Source: Pseudomonas sp. MWU13-2105 (GTDB lineage: Bacteria; Pseudomonadota; Gammaproteobacteria; Pseudomonadales; Pseudomonadaceae). From it: 64,000 nucleotides of DNA. The notes beneath the pieces are model-generated. The model was not told where the DNA came from. It made no database searches and worked only from the letters and a program-made list of their open reading frames with translations. Made by a program: the position numbers and the translations under genes. The stretch spans positions 124,001 to 188,000 of the forward strand of contig NZ_JALLIY010000015.1 in the NCBI RefSeq assembly GCF_023242315.1, in the 5' to 3' direction. This document shows positions 1 to 8,133 of the stretch, piece by piece (the first letter of the stretch is position 1; each line of letters begins with the position of its first letter).

Positions 1-165
1 AGGTAAACATAGAGTACGGCAGCCTCTCGAATGCTGTGAACTTGGAGGCGCTCCGTAGGGGAGGCGATTTCGAGTGTCAATAAATATTTGCTCATCAGAA
101 TTCTATCTCGTTGCGTTTGGCAATGCGTTACCGACAGGATTAATCCAACCTTGCCCCGGCAAATG
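1..165. other. Left edge, no gene recognised
   Basis: This stretch lies beyond the rhs fragment, where an orphan toxin tip would be expected. The homology to the intact rhs gene ends at about 166, and I recognise no coding sequence in either strand. The reading frames present are short and do not resemble known families. The window edge prevents further interpretation. Confidence 0.4.
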
Positions 166-390
166 CTGTAGTGCTCCCCAGTCTTCCGGTCCAGGTTCTG
201 ACCCTGGAACTGCAGGGTCTATTCCGCGATATAGTACGGTTCGCGTATCTCCTCAAGGGTATTGCCTCAGACTCGATAGCGGGCCTGTTACACCGTGGCA
301 CCGTCCGCTTCCGTCAGTTGCTCGGGCAGGCCGCTCAGGTCGTTGTGGTAGTAATGGACCTTCTGCGACTCACCGCTGCCATCGACACAT
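166..390 (-). pseudogene. Decayed fragment of a second Rhs core (orphan rhs remnant)
   Basis: Read on the minus strand, this stretch aligns without gaps to the part of the intact rhs gene at about 1754-1976. Both encode the segment around YYHNDLSGLPEQLTEADGAT, just before the end of the Rhs core. By eye about four bases in five match. Three in-frame stops interrupt it: two replace tryptophan codons and one replaces a glutamine codon, and there is no frameshift. Homology stops at both ends, so neither the upstream core nor a toxin tip is recognisable. This is the usual trace of displaced rhs tips downstream of an rhs locus. It cannot be translated as one protein. Confidence 0.85.
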
Positions 391-478
391 GTCAGCGACG
401 CAAGCAATATATAATTTTTTGTAGGCATTTTCGTATTTGGCACACGGAGTATTTTTTCGAATCTTGTGCGTTGAATGA

Positions 479-1246
479 TTATTTCGGGTCTGTCAAAAGG
501 GAGATAAGCAGCTTTGAATATTCCGGCCCCTCGATGGTCTCAAGATTTTTAGTGTTGAAAATACCTCCCCGTTGAGTCGAGAAACTTTTCAGGCGCCGTT
601 TTAATAGTGTATTGATTGAGCTGTCAGGCTGTGTCTCCATATAGGAAAGTGCTTTTTTTGCCCGTTCCGACAAATCTCTGAAGTAAATGTGTTGAGTGTC
701 AGTCGGTGGAACGACTTCTTCAAGGTTACAATTTTTAAAAGTTACATATTCTAGTTTGCATTCCCCAAAGTCGACCTTCAGCAGGGTATTCGGTTGTTCT
801 GAGGTAAAATTTACTTCTTGTAGCTTTCCAACTAATTTGCAATTTTGGATTTTTTTTGCATTGAATGTATTATCAATGATTTTGCAATTATCAAATGTGC
901 AATTATTAAATGTGCAATCGTTGAAAGCTGTTTGACGGAAGTCACATTTTATGAAAGTGCAGCCATTGAATACGCTGTCATTCAGCCCCGTGCTGCGAAA
1001 GTCGACGTTTTTGAAGTCGCACAGGTTCAGCATGGTCATATTGAAGAAGCGAGAGTTGGAAAAATTACTGCTCTCGAATACGCAGTTTTCCAGAAGGCAG
1101 CCATCGAAAATTGGATAGGAAAGTTTTGAGTTTTTCAGTTTACATGCCTGAATTGACTCGCTTTTGAAAAGCGTCTTCTCAGAGAGAACCAAACCATCCT
1201 GTTCAAGACCCGATAATGTTTTAGACTCAATACGGTTACTCACCAT
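479..1246 (-). CDS. Pentapeptide-repeat protein, candidate immunity protein for the Rhs toxin
   Basis: A 255-residue protein without signal peptide or membrane segment. Residues about 33-180 show the five-residue periodicity of pentapeptide repeats, with Phe/Leu at every fifth position and Asn/Asp/Cys between (for example FNGCTFIKCDF and FNDCTFNNCTF). This predicts a right-handed quadrilateral beta-helix. The last 75 residues are not repetitive. The start ATG overlaps the rhs stop (ATGGTGA), so translation is probably coupled. The gene is clearly more AT-rich than the T6SS genes, as is usual for exchanged toxin-immunity cassettes. The position directly after an Rhs effector implies immunity; that function is inferred. 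Some pentapeptide proteins mimic DNA and protect gyrase, so a DNA-related mechanism is conceivable. Confidence 0.75.
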   Translation of the reverse strand: MVSNRIESKTLSGLEQDGLVLSEKTLFKSESIQACKLKNSKLSYPIFDGCLLENCVFESSNFSNSRFFNMTMLNLCDFKNVDFRSTGLNDSVFNGCTFIKCDFRQTAFNDCTFNNCTFDNCKIIDNTFNAKKIQNCKLVGKLQEVNFTSEQPNTLLKVDFGECKLEYVTFKNCNLEEVVPPTDTQHIYFRDLSERAKKALSYMETQPDSSINTLLKRRLKSFSTQRGGIFNTKNLETIEGPEYSKLLISLLTDPK

Positions 1247-4200
1247 GTCACTCCTTCATAACCATTTCCCCAGTCGCCATAGCGCCGCTGATGTGTGCCT
1301 CTGGCCCAGTCTGCCTTGGTTGTCAGATCCCACCAGGCTTTGCTTTTTGGATCATACACATCCGGTAGACGTTGACCTGATTTCGATACATTCAAGTGCG
1401 CAAGCGATGGATCAGCCAGCACTCGGCGTTTGAACTCGGCATCGATCCGCTGGCCGACATAGCGACGGTAGCGGGAGTGTGCCTGACCTAAGTCACCTCT
1501 ATCGTAGGCTCGCTTTACCGCCGCCCTTTGTTTCATCGTCAATGAGCGCTGCGGGTTGCGGTACACGGCTTTTTTAGCTGCATTAGCATGAGCCTGAAGT
1601 TTTTTGGTTGTAGTACTGCATGGGGCCCATCCCCATGGATCCAGCCACCCAAACGGGTTCGGCGCATATTGGTAGAGGTTTAACCCTCCCGCCAATCCAA
1701 TCGGATCTGGCGTGGTAAACCGCCCCACATCCGGATCATAGAACCGGAACGTGTTGTAGTGCAGCCCGGTCTCCCGGTCCAGGTACTGACCCTGGAACCG
1801 CAGGTTCTGTTCCTCGATGTAATACGGTTCGCGTATCTCTTCAAGGATATTGCCCCAGACCCGATAGCGGGCCTGCCACACCGTGGCGCCATCGGCTTCG
1901 GTCAGTTGCTCGGGCAGGCCGCTCAGGTCGTTGTGGTAATAACGGACCTTCTGCAATGCACCACTGCCATCTACCCGAGCCAGCGGTTCATAGCCGTCAT
2001 CGGTATACAGATACAGGCTGGTCTGGCTATTGCGATGCTCCTGCAACAAACGCAGTCTATCCCAGGTAAAGCGCGTTTCGCCCAACGGATAGCCATGGTT
2101 GTCGTGCTCGATCTTGCCGATACGTCGCCCCAACGCATCGTAGCTCATGCGCACAAGCGTTTCCCGCGCACCGTCCTGGTTGCGCACCTCGATCAAGCGG
2201 TGTTCGGCATCATAGGCAAAGCGCTGCACCCGATGACTGCCGCTGCGCTTCTCGATCATTCGCCCAAACCCATCGTAGCGATAACGCTTGTCCTGATAGG
2301 TCAGCAGCTTGTTGTGCACCACCAACCCAGCACCCGCTTGCGGGCCGTCCAGCAGGTTGGCGGCGGCGTCGTAGGTGAAGGTTTCGCTTTGGCCCTGGAC
2401 GCTGTCCTGGCTGGCGATGATCCGACCCGTGGCGTCGTAATGCAGTAACTGGCGTTGGTCGCCGCGTGGCTGGCGGTCGAGGCGGCCGATCAGGTTGTCG
2501 CTGGGGTCGTAGTCGAAATACTTTTGCGCGGGTGCCGGCAGTACCGGCGGTTGGTTGGACGGGCGGCGCAAACGCGAGCGCAGGCGTCCAACACGGTCGT
2601 ACTCACTGTGGGTGCTGAGCTGACCCTGGGTGCGCGATACCTCGCGGTGCAGGCGGTCACGCTCGAAGTCGCTGATAACCCGGCCGTCCAGGTTGATCTG
2701 GTGCAGATGCCCGCTGCCGTAATACAGCCGGTTGAGCCAACGCCCATCCGGCAACTGCGTCTGGAGCAGATTGCCCAGTTCATCGTAATGATGCAGCAGG
2801 CTACCCGCCGCGCTCTGTTCTTCCAGCAACTGGCCGAGGGCGTCATAGGCAAAGCCGAGCTTTTGTTCGTTACCATCATTGTCGGTAAAGGTGATGGCGG
2901 TGAGCTGATCCAGCGGATTGTAGGCATACTCGGTACGCCCATCGTCGGTGACCTTGGCGATCAGCCGACCCACCCCATCGCGCTCCAACTGATGAACGAT
3001 GGGCGCCACCGGCTTCGTCGGCACCAGCGCCAGTCCATTGCCAAACGGTGCCGGAACGTATTCCACGCGAGTCGCATTATCCAGCATGTCATAGGCATAA
3101 CAACGGGCGCTGCCGTCGAGATCGCGTTGTTCGGTAAGACGGTCGCCGGCATCCCAGGCAAAGCGATAGCTCTCACCGTTTTCATTGGTCAGCGTCTGCA
3201 AACGCCCATAGGCGTCGTAGCCGAATTGCACCTGCCGGCCATGGGCATCGATGCGCTGGCGCACCTGGCCGCGCCGGTCGTACTGATAGCCGGTGCTGTG
3301 CCCGGCTGGGTCGACATACCCCGTGAGCTGGCCGCTGCCGTCGCGCAGGTATTGTTCGACGCGACCGTCCGGCAACTGGCTCTGCAACAGGCGGCCCTGG
3401 GCATCGTGCTGATAGGTCACGCGTTCGCCGAGCGCATCGGTGACCAGCTGCAGATGACCGCGCCGGTCGTAGCTGAAGGTGGTCGGCGATCCCGAGCAGT
3501 CCACATGACGAATCAGCTGGCCGAGGTCGTTCCACTGCAAGGTTTTGCTTTTACCCGTGGCGTCGATGATCTCGACCACCTGGCCCTGGGTATCGAAGCG
3601 GTATTGGGTGACTTGCCCCAGTGGATCGGTCTCGTGGGTGCAGTTGCCGCGCGGGTCGTAGCGGTATTGCCAGCTGTTGCCCGCCGCGTCGGTCTCCACC
3701 AGCGGCAACGACCAGTGCTCCAGCCACAAGGTCGACTCGCTGCGCCCCAGCGGATCGACGCTGGCGCTGAGATTGCCCGCGTCGTCGTAACTGAACTGGT
3801 GCTGCCCGCCCTGGGGATCGGTGGCGCCGAGCAACTGGCGCTCGTCGTTCCACTCGAAGTGCCAGGTGTGGCCGAGGTTGTCGGTGTATTCGGTAATCTG
3901 CTGCTGCGGGTTCCAACGGCGGCGACTCACGCGCCTCAAGCCGTCGGTGATACGGGTGGTGCCGCTGCTCAGGTCGTAGTCGAATAAATACTCATCGCCG
4001 TCATCAGTCCAGTGCCGTACTACCCGCCACTCAAGGTTCTCGATCAGCGCCCACTGATAGAAACAGCGCAGTCCGGTGGGCAACTGGTGTTCGACCATCC
4101 GCCGCCCGTTGTCGTAGGCAAAGCGCCGTTGCACTTGACCAAGGTTGTCGCGCACTGCGGCCAGATCGCCGCTGCTGTCGTAGTCGTAGCTGACCAGCAC

Positions 4201-5673
4201 TTCGCGCTGCTGATCGAGGTACAGGCGTTCGATCTGGCCGACACGCCGAGGCCATTGAGCGCTGTAGATCAGCGCCACTTGCACCATATCGAAGGTATCG
4301 CGCAGCCGAACCAGCCGCCCCGACTCGTCGTAATCGAGGTAGATCCGGTTGTCATTGCGGTCGCCCAACTGGCTCAGGCGCAAGGTCGAAGGATCGGCCA
4401 GGGTCGGTTCGAACAGGCGATACAAACCGTCGTCGCTCTCGATCAGCAGTTGTCCATTACCGTTGCGCCGCACGGCCAGTCCTTCCCCCGGACTGAACAC
4501 CGCACCGCCCAAGGGGATCGACCCCATGTCGATACGCCGTGCCTGTTCGTCGGTATAGATCAGCCGCTCGCCGCCTTCAGGGTGCGCCTCGATGCTCACA
4601 CCGATTTCATAAGGCAGGCTCCAGCCTGTACCGAGCAATGTGTCGCGCCGCTCATCGCGGCTGTTGTAGAAGCGCTGCCAGTCGATGGGCAGGACGTCAG
4701 GTAGAACAAAGTCCAGCTCATCTTGACCGCCCAGCACCTTGGCGCCGGTCGCGGCATGCACCGGGTTCGGCGAGCCAGCGATGGCATTGGTCAGCGCGCC
4801 GATGGCCTGGCTGGTGACGAAGGAATTGACCCCGGCCAGCAGCATGCATGGCAGATTGCTGAGGAACTTGCCCTTGCTGCCCTTGAGCATCAGCAGCGCG
4901 GTAATCGCCAACCCGACGCCGGGTGTCTTGCCGCTACGGATCTCGCGTACCACCACCGAACCGCCGCCGATGGTGACATTGGGCGAGATCAGCCCAGCCG
5001 AAACCACGGTGGCATCGCAGGTGCTGCGGTCTCCACTGCGCACGGCGGGTTGCCCGTTGATGCTGACCTTTTCCGACCCTTCGGCAAGAAACTGCGGCGG
5101 CATCGGCGGATGCTTCATGCAGGTCACCAGGTCCAGCGGCTTGGGCACGGCGCCGGGGGCTGGAGTCGCCACCGTGGGCCGCCACATCTGCGAGAAAAAG
5201 CCCTTGGCCATATCGAGGAAGCCCGGTTCCTCGGCCTTGTCACCTTCAGCGGGTGCTGCTTCTTCGCTCTCGGGCGTACCCGCCGGGGCGACATGGGACG
5301 GCACCGCACCGGCGGCGCGGGCTGCTGGAATCGAGTTGATCAGGGTGTCGGTGGAGCCGCTGAGAATCGTCGCCTGCACCGTGGGCGGAAAGAGGCCGTT
5401 GCCGATGTCCTCGCACATCTTGCTCAGGCCCTTGTCGGCGCCGGTCTTGCTCATCGCCACGCCGACAATGACCCCGACCACCGCGCCGAGCACACAGGCC
5501 CCAAGCCCGCCGGTTGCGACCGTGATCCCGGTCGCGGCAACTACGGCAGCCGTCGCCAGTGCGCCGATGGCGACATTGGCCGCCACCTCCAGCACGCCGC
5601 CTAGGATATCGGCCATCATCGAGGTATGGGACAGTCCATCGCCCAGCCGGGCGGCCCACAGTGCGTCAGACAT
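1240..5673 (-). CDS. rhsA: T6SS Rhs effector with prePAAR, PAAR and C-terminal toxin
   Basis: A 1477-residue T6SS cargo effector. Residues 7-16 (AARLGDGLSH) match the prePAAR motif. Hydrophobic segments at about 22-50 and 57-74 are the translocation helices that Eag chaperones protect. A PAAR-like domain (about 180-245) caps the VgrG spike. Many YD/RHS repeats follow and should form the hollow Rhs cocoon. The core ends with DPIGLAGGLNLYQYAPNPFG and WLDPWGW, the region of autoproteolysis in known Rhs effectors. The last about 129 residues are the variable toxin. Its most striking part is RLPDVYDP followed by WWDLTTKADW, with a His and several Tyr/Gly near the end. The order vgrG-eagR-rhs resembles the RhsA module known in P. 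protegens. The toxin activity is not identifiable by eye. Confidence 0.93.
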   Translation of the reverse strand: MSDALWAARLGDGLSHTSMMADILGGVLEVAANVAIGALATAAVVAATGITVATGGLGACVLGAVVGVIVGVAMSKTGADKGLSKMCEDIGNGLFPPTVQATILSGSTDTLINSIPAARAAGAVPSHVAPAGTPESEEAAPAEGDKAEEPGFLDMAKGFFSQMWRPTVATPAPGAVPKPLDLVTCMKHPPMPPQFLAEGSEKVSINGQPAVRSGDRSTCDATVVSAGLISPNVTIGGGSVVVREIRSGKTPGVGLAITALLMLKGSKGKFLSNLPCMLLAGVNSFVTSQAIGALTNAIAGSPNPVHAATGAKVLGGQDELDFVLPDVLPIDWQRFYNSRDERRDTLLGTGWSLPYEIGVSIEAHPEGGERLIYTDEQARRIDMGSIPLGGAVFSPGEGLAVRRNGNGQLLIESDDGLYRLFEPTLADPSTLRLSQLGDRNDNRIYLDYDESGRLVRLRDTFDMVQVALIYSAQWPRRVGQIERLYLDQQREVLVSYDYDSSGDLAAVRDNLGQVQRRFAYDNGRRMVEHQLPTGLRCFYQWALIENLEWRVVRHWTDDGDEYLFDYDLSSGTTRITDGLRRVSRRRWNPQQQITEYTDNLGHTWHFEWNDERQLLGATDPQGGQHQFSYDDAGNLSASVDPLGRSESTLWLEHWSLPLVETDAAGNSWQYRYDPRGNCTHETDPLGQVTQYRFDTQGQVVEIIDATGKSKTLQWNDLGQLIRHVDCSGSPTTFSYDRRGHLQLVTDALGERVTYQHDAQGRLLQSQLPDGRVEQYLRDGSGQLTGYVDPAGHSTGYQYDRRGQVRQRIDAHGRQVQFGYDAYGRLQTLTNENGESYRFAWDAGDRLTEQRDLDGSARCYAYDMLDNATRVEYVPAPFGNGLALVPTKPVAPIVHQLERDGVGRLIAKVTDDGRTEYAYNPLDQLTAITFTDNDGNEQKLGFAYDALGQLLEEQSAAGSLLHHYDELGNLLQTQLPDGRWLNRLYYGSGHLHQINLDGRVISDFERDRLHREVSRTQGQLSTHSEYDRVGRLRSRLRRPSNQPPVLPAPAQKYFDYDPSDNLIGRLDRQPRGDQRQLLHYDATGRIIASQDSVQGQSETFTYDAAANLLDGPQAGAGLVVHNKLLTYQDKRYRYDGFGRMIEKRSGSHRVQRFAYDAEHRLIEVRNQDGARETLVRMSYDALGRRIGKIEHDNHGYPLGETRFTWDRLRLLQEHRNSQTSLYLYTDDGYEPLARVDGSGALQKVRYYHNDLSGLPEQLTEADGATVWQARYRVWGNILEEIREPYYIEEQNLRFQGQYLDRETGLHYNTFRFYDPDVGRFTTPDPIGLAGGLNLYQYAPNPFGWLDPWGWAPCSTTTKKLQAHANAAKKAVYRNPQRSLTMKQRAAVKRAYDRGDLGQAHSRYRRYVGQRIDAEFKRRVLADPSLAHLNVSKSGQRLPDVYDPKSKAWWDLTTKADWARGTHQRRYGDWGNGYEGVTW

Positions 5674-5685
5674 GCATGGCGCTCG

Positions 5686-6120
5686 TCACACCACCCGGTC
5701 GAACTGCAGCGATTGCTTGATCGTCGCCCAATGCGCCGCTTCGGCATCCCCCAGCTTGTCGGCCTTGACGTAGCTCAGGGCGAGCATCTTGCGGGTGCCC
5801 GGCAGTACCAGCGCGAGCTGGTACTGGAAGACCTTCTCCGCGCCCTTGCTGAACTGGCTGCGCAGCTCGATGCCGTCCACCGACTGATCGGCCCCCAGGC
5901 GGACGGCCTGGCCCGGCTGGTAGCGCAGTTCCTGGACCTGCTGTTCCAGGCGCTTGAGCTGGGCGTCGAAGTTGCTTTGCAGGGTTTCGCCCTCGGCCAG
6001 CTGGCTGCGGCTGACGATCAGCGAAGTGCCCAGCTCCGGGAACTTGAGGATATTGATCGAGGCATCGAGCAGTTCGCTCTCGGGCAGGGCGAACTGGAAT
6101 TCATTGAGGCGGTAGGTCAT
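5686..6120 (-). CDS. eagR: EagR-type T6SS effector chaperone (DUF1795)
   Basis: A 144-residue cytoplasmic protein of the DcrB/DUF1795 family (MTYRLNEFQFALPESELLDA at the start). Eag chaperones bind the prePAAR motif and the N-terminal transmembrane helices of their effector. They shield these helices in the cytoplasm and help load the effector on VgrG. The gene sits between vgrG and rhs, 12 bp before the rhs start, and the effector has exactly the prePAAR plus hydrophobic N-terminus such chaperones serve. The assignment rests on family resemblance and on this context. Confidence 0.9.
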   Translation of the reverse strand: MTYRLNEFQFALPESELLDASINILKFPELGTSLIVSRSQLAEGETLQSNFDAQLKRLEQQVQELRYQPGQAVRLGADQSVDGIELRSQFSKGAEKVFQYQLALVLPGTRKMLALSYVKADKLGDAEAAHWATIKQSLQFDRVV

Positions 6121-6135
6121 GGTTCGCGGATCTCG

Positions 6136-8067
6136 TTATTTGGGCTTGGGGAACATCGCCTCGACGCTGGCGTCGATGCTGCCTTTGACGCCTTGGCCTT
6201 CGGGTGACGCGCCGGGGCCGCCGCCGTTGTTCAGGTGCAGGGTGCCGCCGGTGTTGAACTCGGCATCGCCCGAGGCATGGAAGCTGATCTGCACGCCGCT
6301 GAGGTTGATCTGGCCGCTGGCATTCAACTCCAGCACGCTTTCACCGCAGACCAGGCGCAGGTTTTCGCCGACCTCGATGACGTAGCTCTGGCTGATGCTG
6401 TCGGTCTTCTTGCGGCCAACCACCAGGATGTCGTCGTCCTTGACCGCGCGCAGGCGCACCGAACCGATGGTCACCGTCTCGTCGTGGCCGATGCTTTTGT
6501 TACGGTCGTGGCCCACCGAGTGACTCTCGTCAACCTCGACCACGATGTCCTGGTTGCGCTCGGCATGGATGTACAGCTGCTCGGCGCCTTTCTTGTCTTC
6601 CATGCGGATTTCGTTGAAGTTGGCCGGCGTGCCGCCCTTGCTCGACCGGCTTTTCATACCACTCTGGGTGGCATTCGCGGGCAGGTCGTAGGGCACCGTC
6701 TGTTCGGCGTTGTAGACCCGGCCGGTGATGATCGGCCGGTCGGGGTCGCCTTCGAGGAAGCTGACGATGACTTCCTGGCCGATCCGCGGAATCTGCATCG
6801 AACCCCAGTTCTTGCCGGCCCAGGCCTGCGACACGCGAATCCAGCAGGAGCTGTTTTCGTTGGACTGGTCGTGGCGGTCCCAGTGGAAGTGCACCTTGAC
6901 CCGGCCGAATTGGTCGGTCCAGATTTCCTCGCCGGCCGGGCCCACCACCACGGCGGTCTGCGGCCCTTTGACGGTGGGCCGCGCGGTGTTCGCCAACGGG
7001 CGGAAGCTCTGTTGCGCGTCGATGCAACTCAGGCTGCTTTCGAACTGCGCGCCGGCCCCCGTCGCGCCGGATTCCAGGCTTTCCTGGGCGATGTAGTAAC
7101 GCGCGCCGACGATCAGGTATTCGCGGTTCTGGTCCTGGCGACCGAAGCCGGTGAGGCTGAATAGATGCCCCGAGCCCAGGCCACGGGCGTTGCCGTTGAG
7201 CTCGACGCGTTCATGCAGGCTCTGGATCGCTTCGATACGGGTACGTGCGTAATGCTCGCCGTCCTGGCTCTGCACGTAGGTGCCGGGGTAGTCGTACAGC
7301 GGATAGTCGCCGGCGGTGTGCGGCCGTGGCATGGCCGAACGCACGTCGATCCGCGCGCTGGGGCGCTGGAAGTCGTAGTCGTTGAGCTCCAGGGAGCCGG
7401 GCTGGACTTCCTGGGCCAGGTGCCAGCCGTTGAGGTGGTCGCGCTCGCGATGCTGGCCGTCCGGCGGGTAGTAGGGCAGCGACTCGTAGCCCGGGGCGCT
7501 GTGATGGGCGCCGTAGGCGTCGGCCAGGACCAGCACGTGGCGGTCCTTTTCATGGCGGAAGTAGTAGTAGATGCCTTCCTGTTCCATCAGCCGGCTGACA
7601 AAGTCGAAACTGCTTTCGCGGTACTGGACGCAGTATTCCCATTCGCGATAGGGCTGGCTGAGGGCGTCTTCGAAGTCGGAGAAACCGAGGTCGCGGAACA
7701 CCTGCTTGATGATCTGCGGGATGCTCTGGTGCTGGAAGATCCGGCAGTCGGAGGTGCGGGTCAGCAGCCAGAGCCAGGGCCGCAGGGTGACTGAGTAGCT
7801 GGCGAACTGGCCCTGGCTGACGTTCTGGCTGCAACGCGCGACGATGCCGTGGAAGTAGCGCAGGCCGCCCTGGACCTGCAACGACAGGCTCATGGGCTTG
7901 CCCAGCAACTGGTTGAGGTCCAGGGCGCCGTCGTTGGAGGTCAGGTGCAGTTCGTAGTCGAACAGCCGCCCCAGCTCCTCGCCGCCGCCGAAATCCTTGA
8001 GCAGCAGGACATCCGGCCCGAGAGGGCTGTTGATCTGGGCCAGGCGGGTGGCTTGGGTGAATAGCAT
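6136..8067 (-). CDS. vgrG1: VgrG spike protein (TssI)
   Basis: A 643-residue T6SS spike protein, related to phage gp27-gp5. Residues 1 to about 370 form the gp27-like part. The gp5 OB-fold region follows, with the signature WTDQFGRVKVHFHWDR and a downstream segment GDPDRPIITGRVYN. The C-terminal part is a repetitive beta-helix with GHDRNKSIGHDETVTIG. It ends in a short tail with no extra effector domain, so the toxin is delivered as the separate PAAR-Rhs protein encoded two genes downstream. The gene follows clpV by 66 bp and precedes eagR by 15 bp. Length and content are typical of a structural, non-evolved VgrG. Confidence 0.96.
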   Translation of the reverse strand: MLFTQATRLAQINSPLGPDVLLLKDFGGGEELGRLFDYELHLTSNDGALDLNQLLGKPMSLSLQVQGGLRYFHGIVARCSQNVSQGQFASYSVTLRPWLWLLTRTSDCRIFQHQSIPQIIKQVFRDLGFSDFEDALSQPYREWEYCVQYRESSFDFVSRLMEQEGIYYYFRHEKDRHVLVLADAYGAHHSAPGYESLPYYPPDGQHRERDHLNGWHLAQEVQPGSLELNDYDFQRPSARIDVRSAMPRPHTAGDYPLYDYPGTYVQSQDGEHYARTRIEAIQSLHERVELNGNARGLGSGHLFSLTGFGRQDQNREYLIVGARYYIAQESLESGATGAGAQFESSLSCIDAQQSFRPLANTARPTVKGPQTAVVVGPAGEEIWTDQFGRVKVHFHWDRHDQSNENSSCWIRVSQAWAGKNWGSMQIPRIGQEVIVSFLEGDPDRPIITGRVYNAEQTVPYDLPANATQSGMKSRSSKGGTPANFNEIRMEDKKGAEQLYIHAERNQDIVVEVDESHSVGHDRNKSIGHDETVTIGSVRLRAVKDDDILVVGRKKTDSISQSYVIEVGENLRLVCGESVLELNASGQINLSGVQISFHASGDAEFNTGGTLHLNNGGGPGASPEGQGVKGSIDASVEAMFPKPK

Positions 8068-8133
8068 GGGTTATCTCTGGGTATTGTGGTGTTCGGGCGG
8101 GCCTCTTCGCCGCACCGCCGCGAAGGCGTCGAC

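Noticed and set aside
171..575. Plus-strand frame over the rhs remnant
   Set aside because: It is the complement of the decayed rhs fragment and parallels the plus-strand shadow of the intact rhs gene.
2455..3987. Long open frame on the plus strand opposite rhs
   Set aside because: It is antisense to the intact Rhs repeats, has low-complexity composition and no family resemblance. High GC creates such frames.
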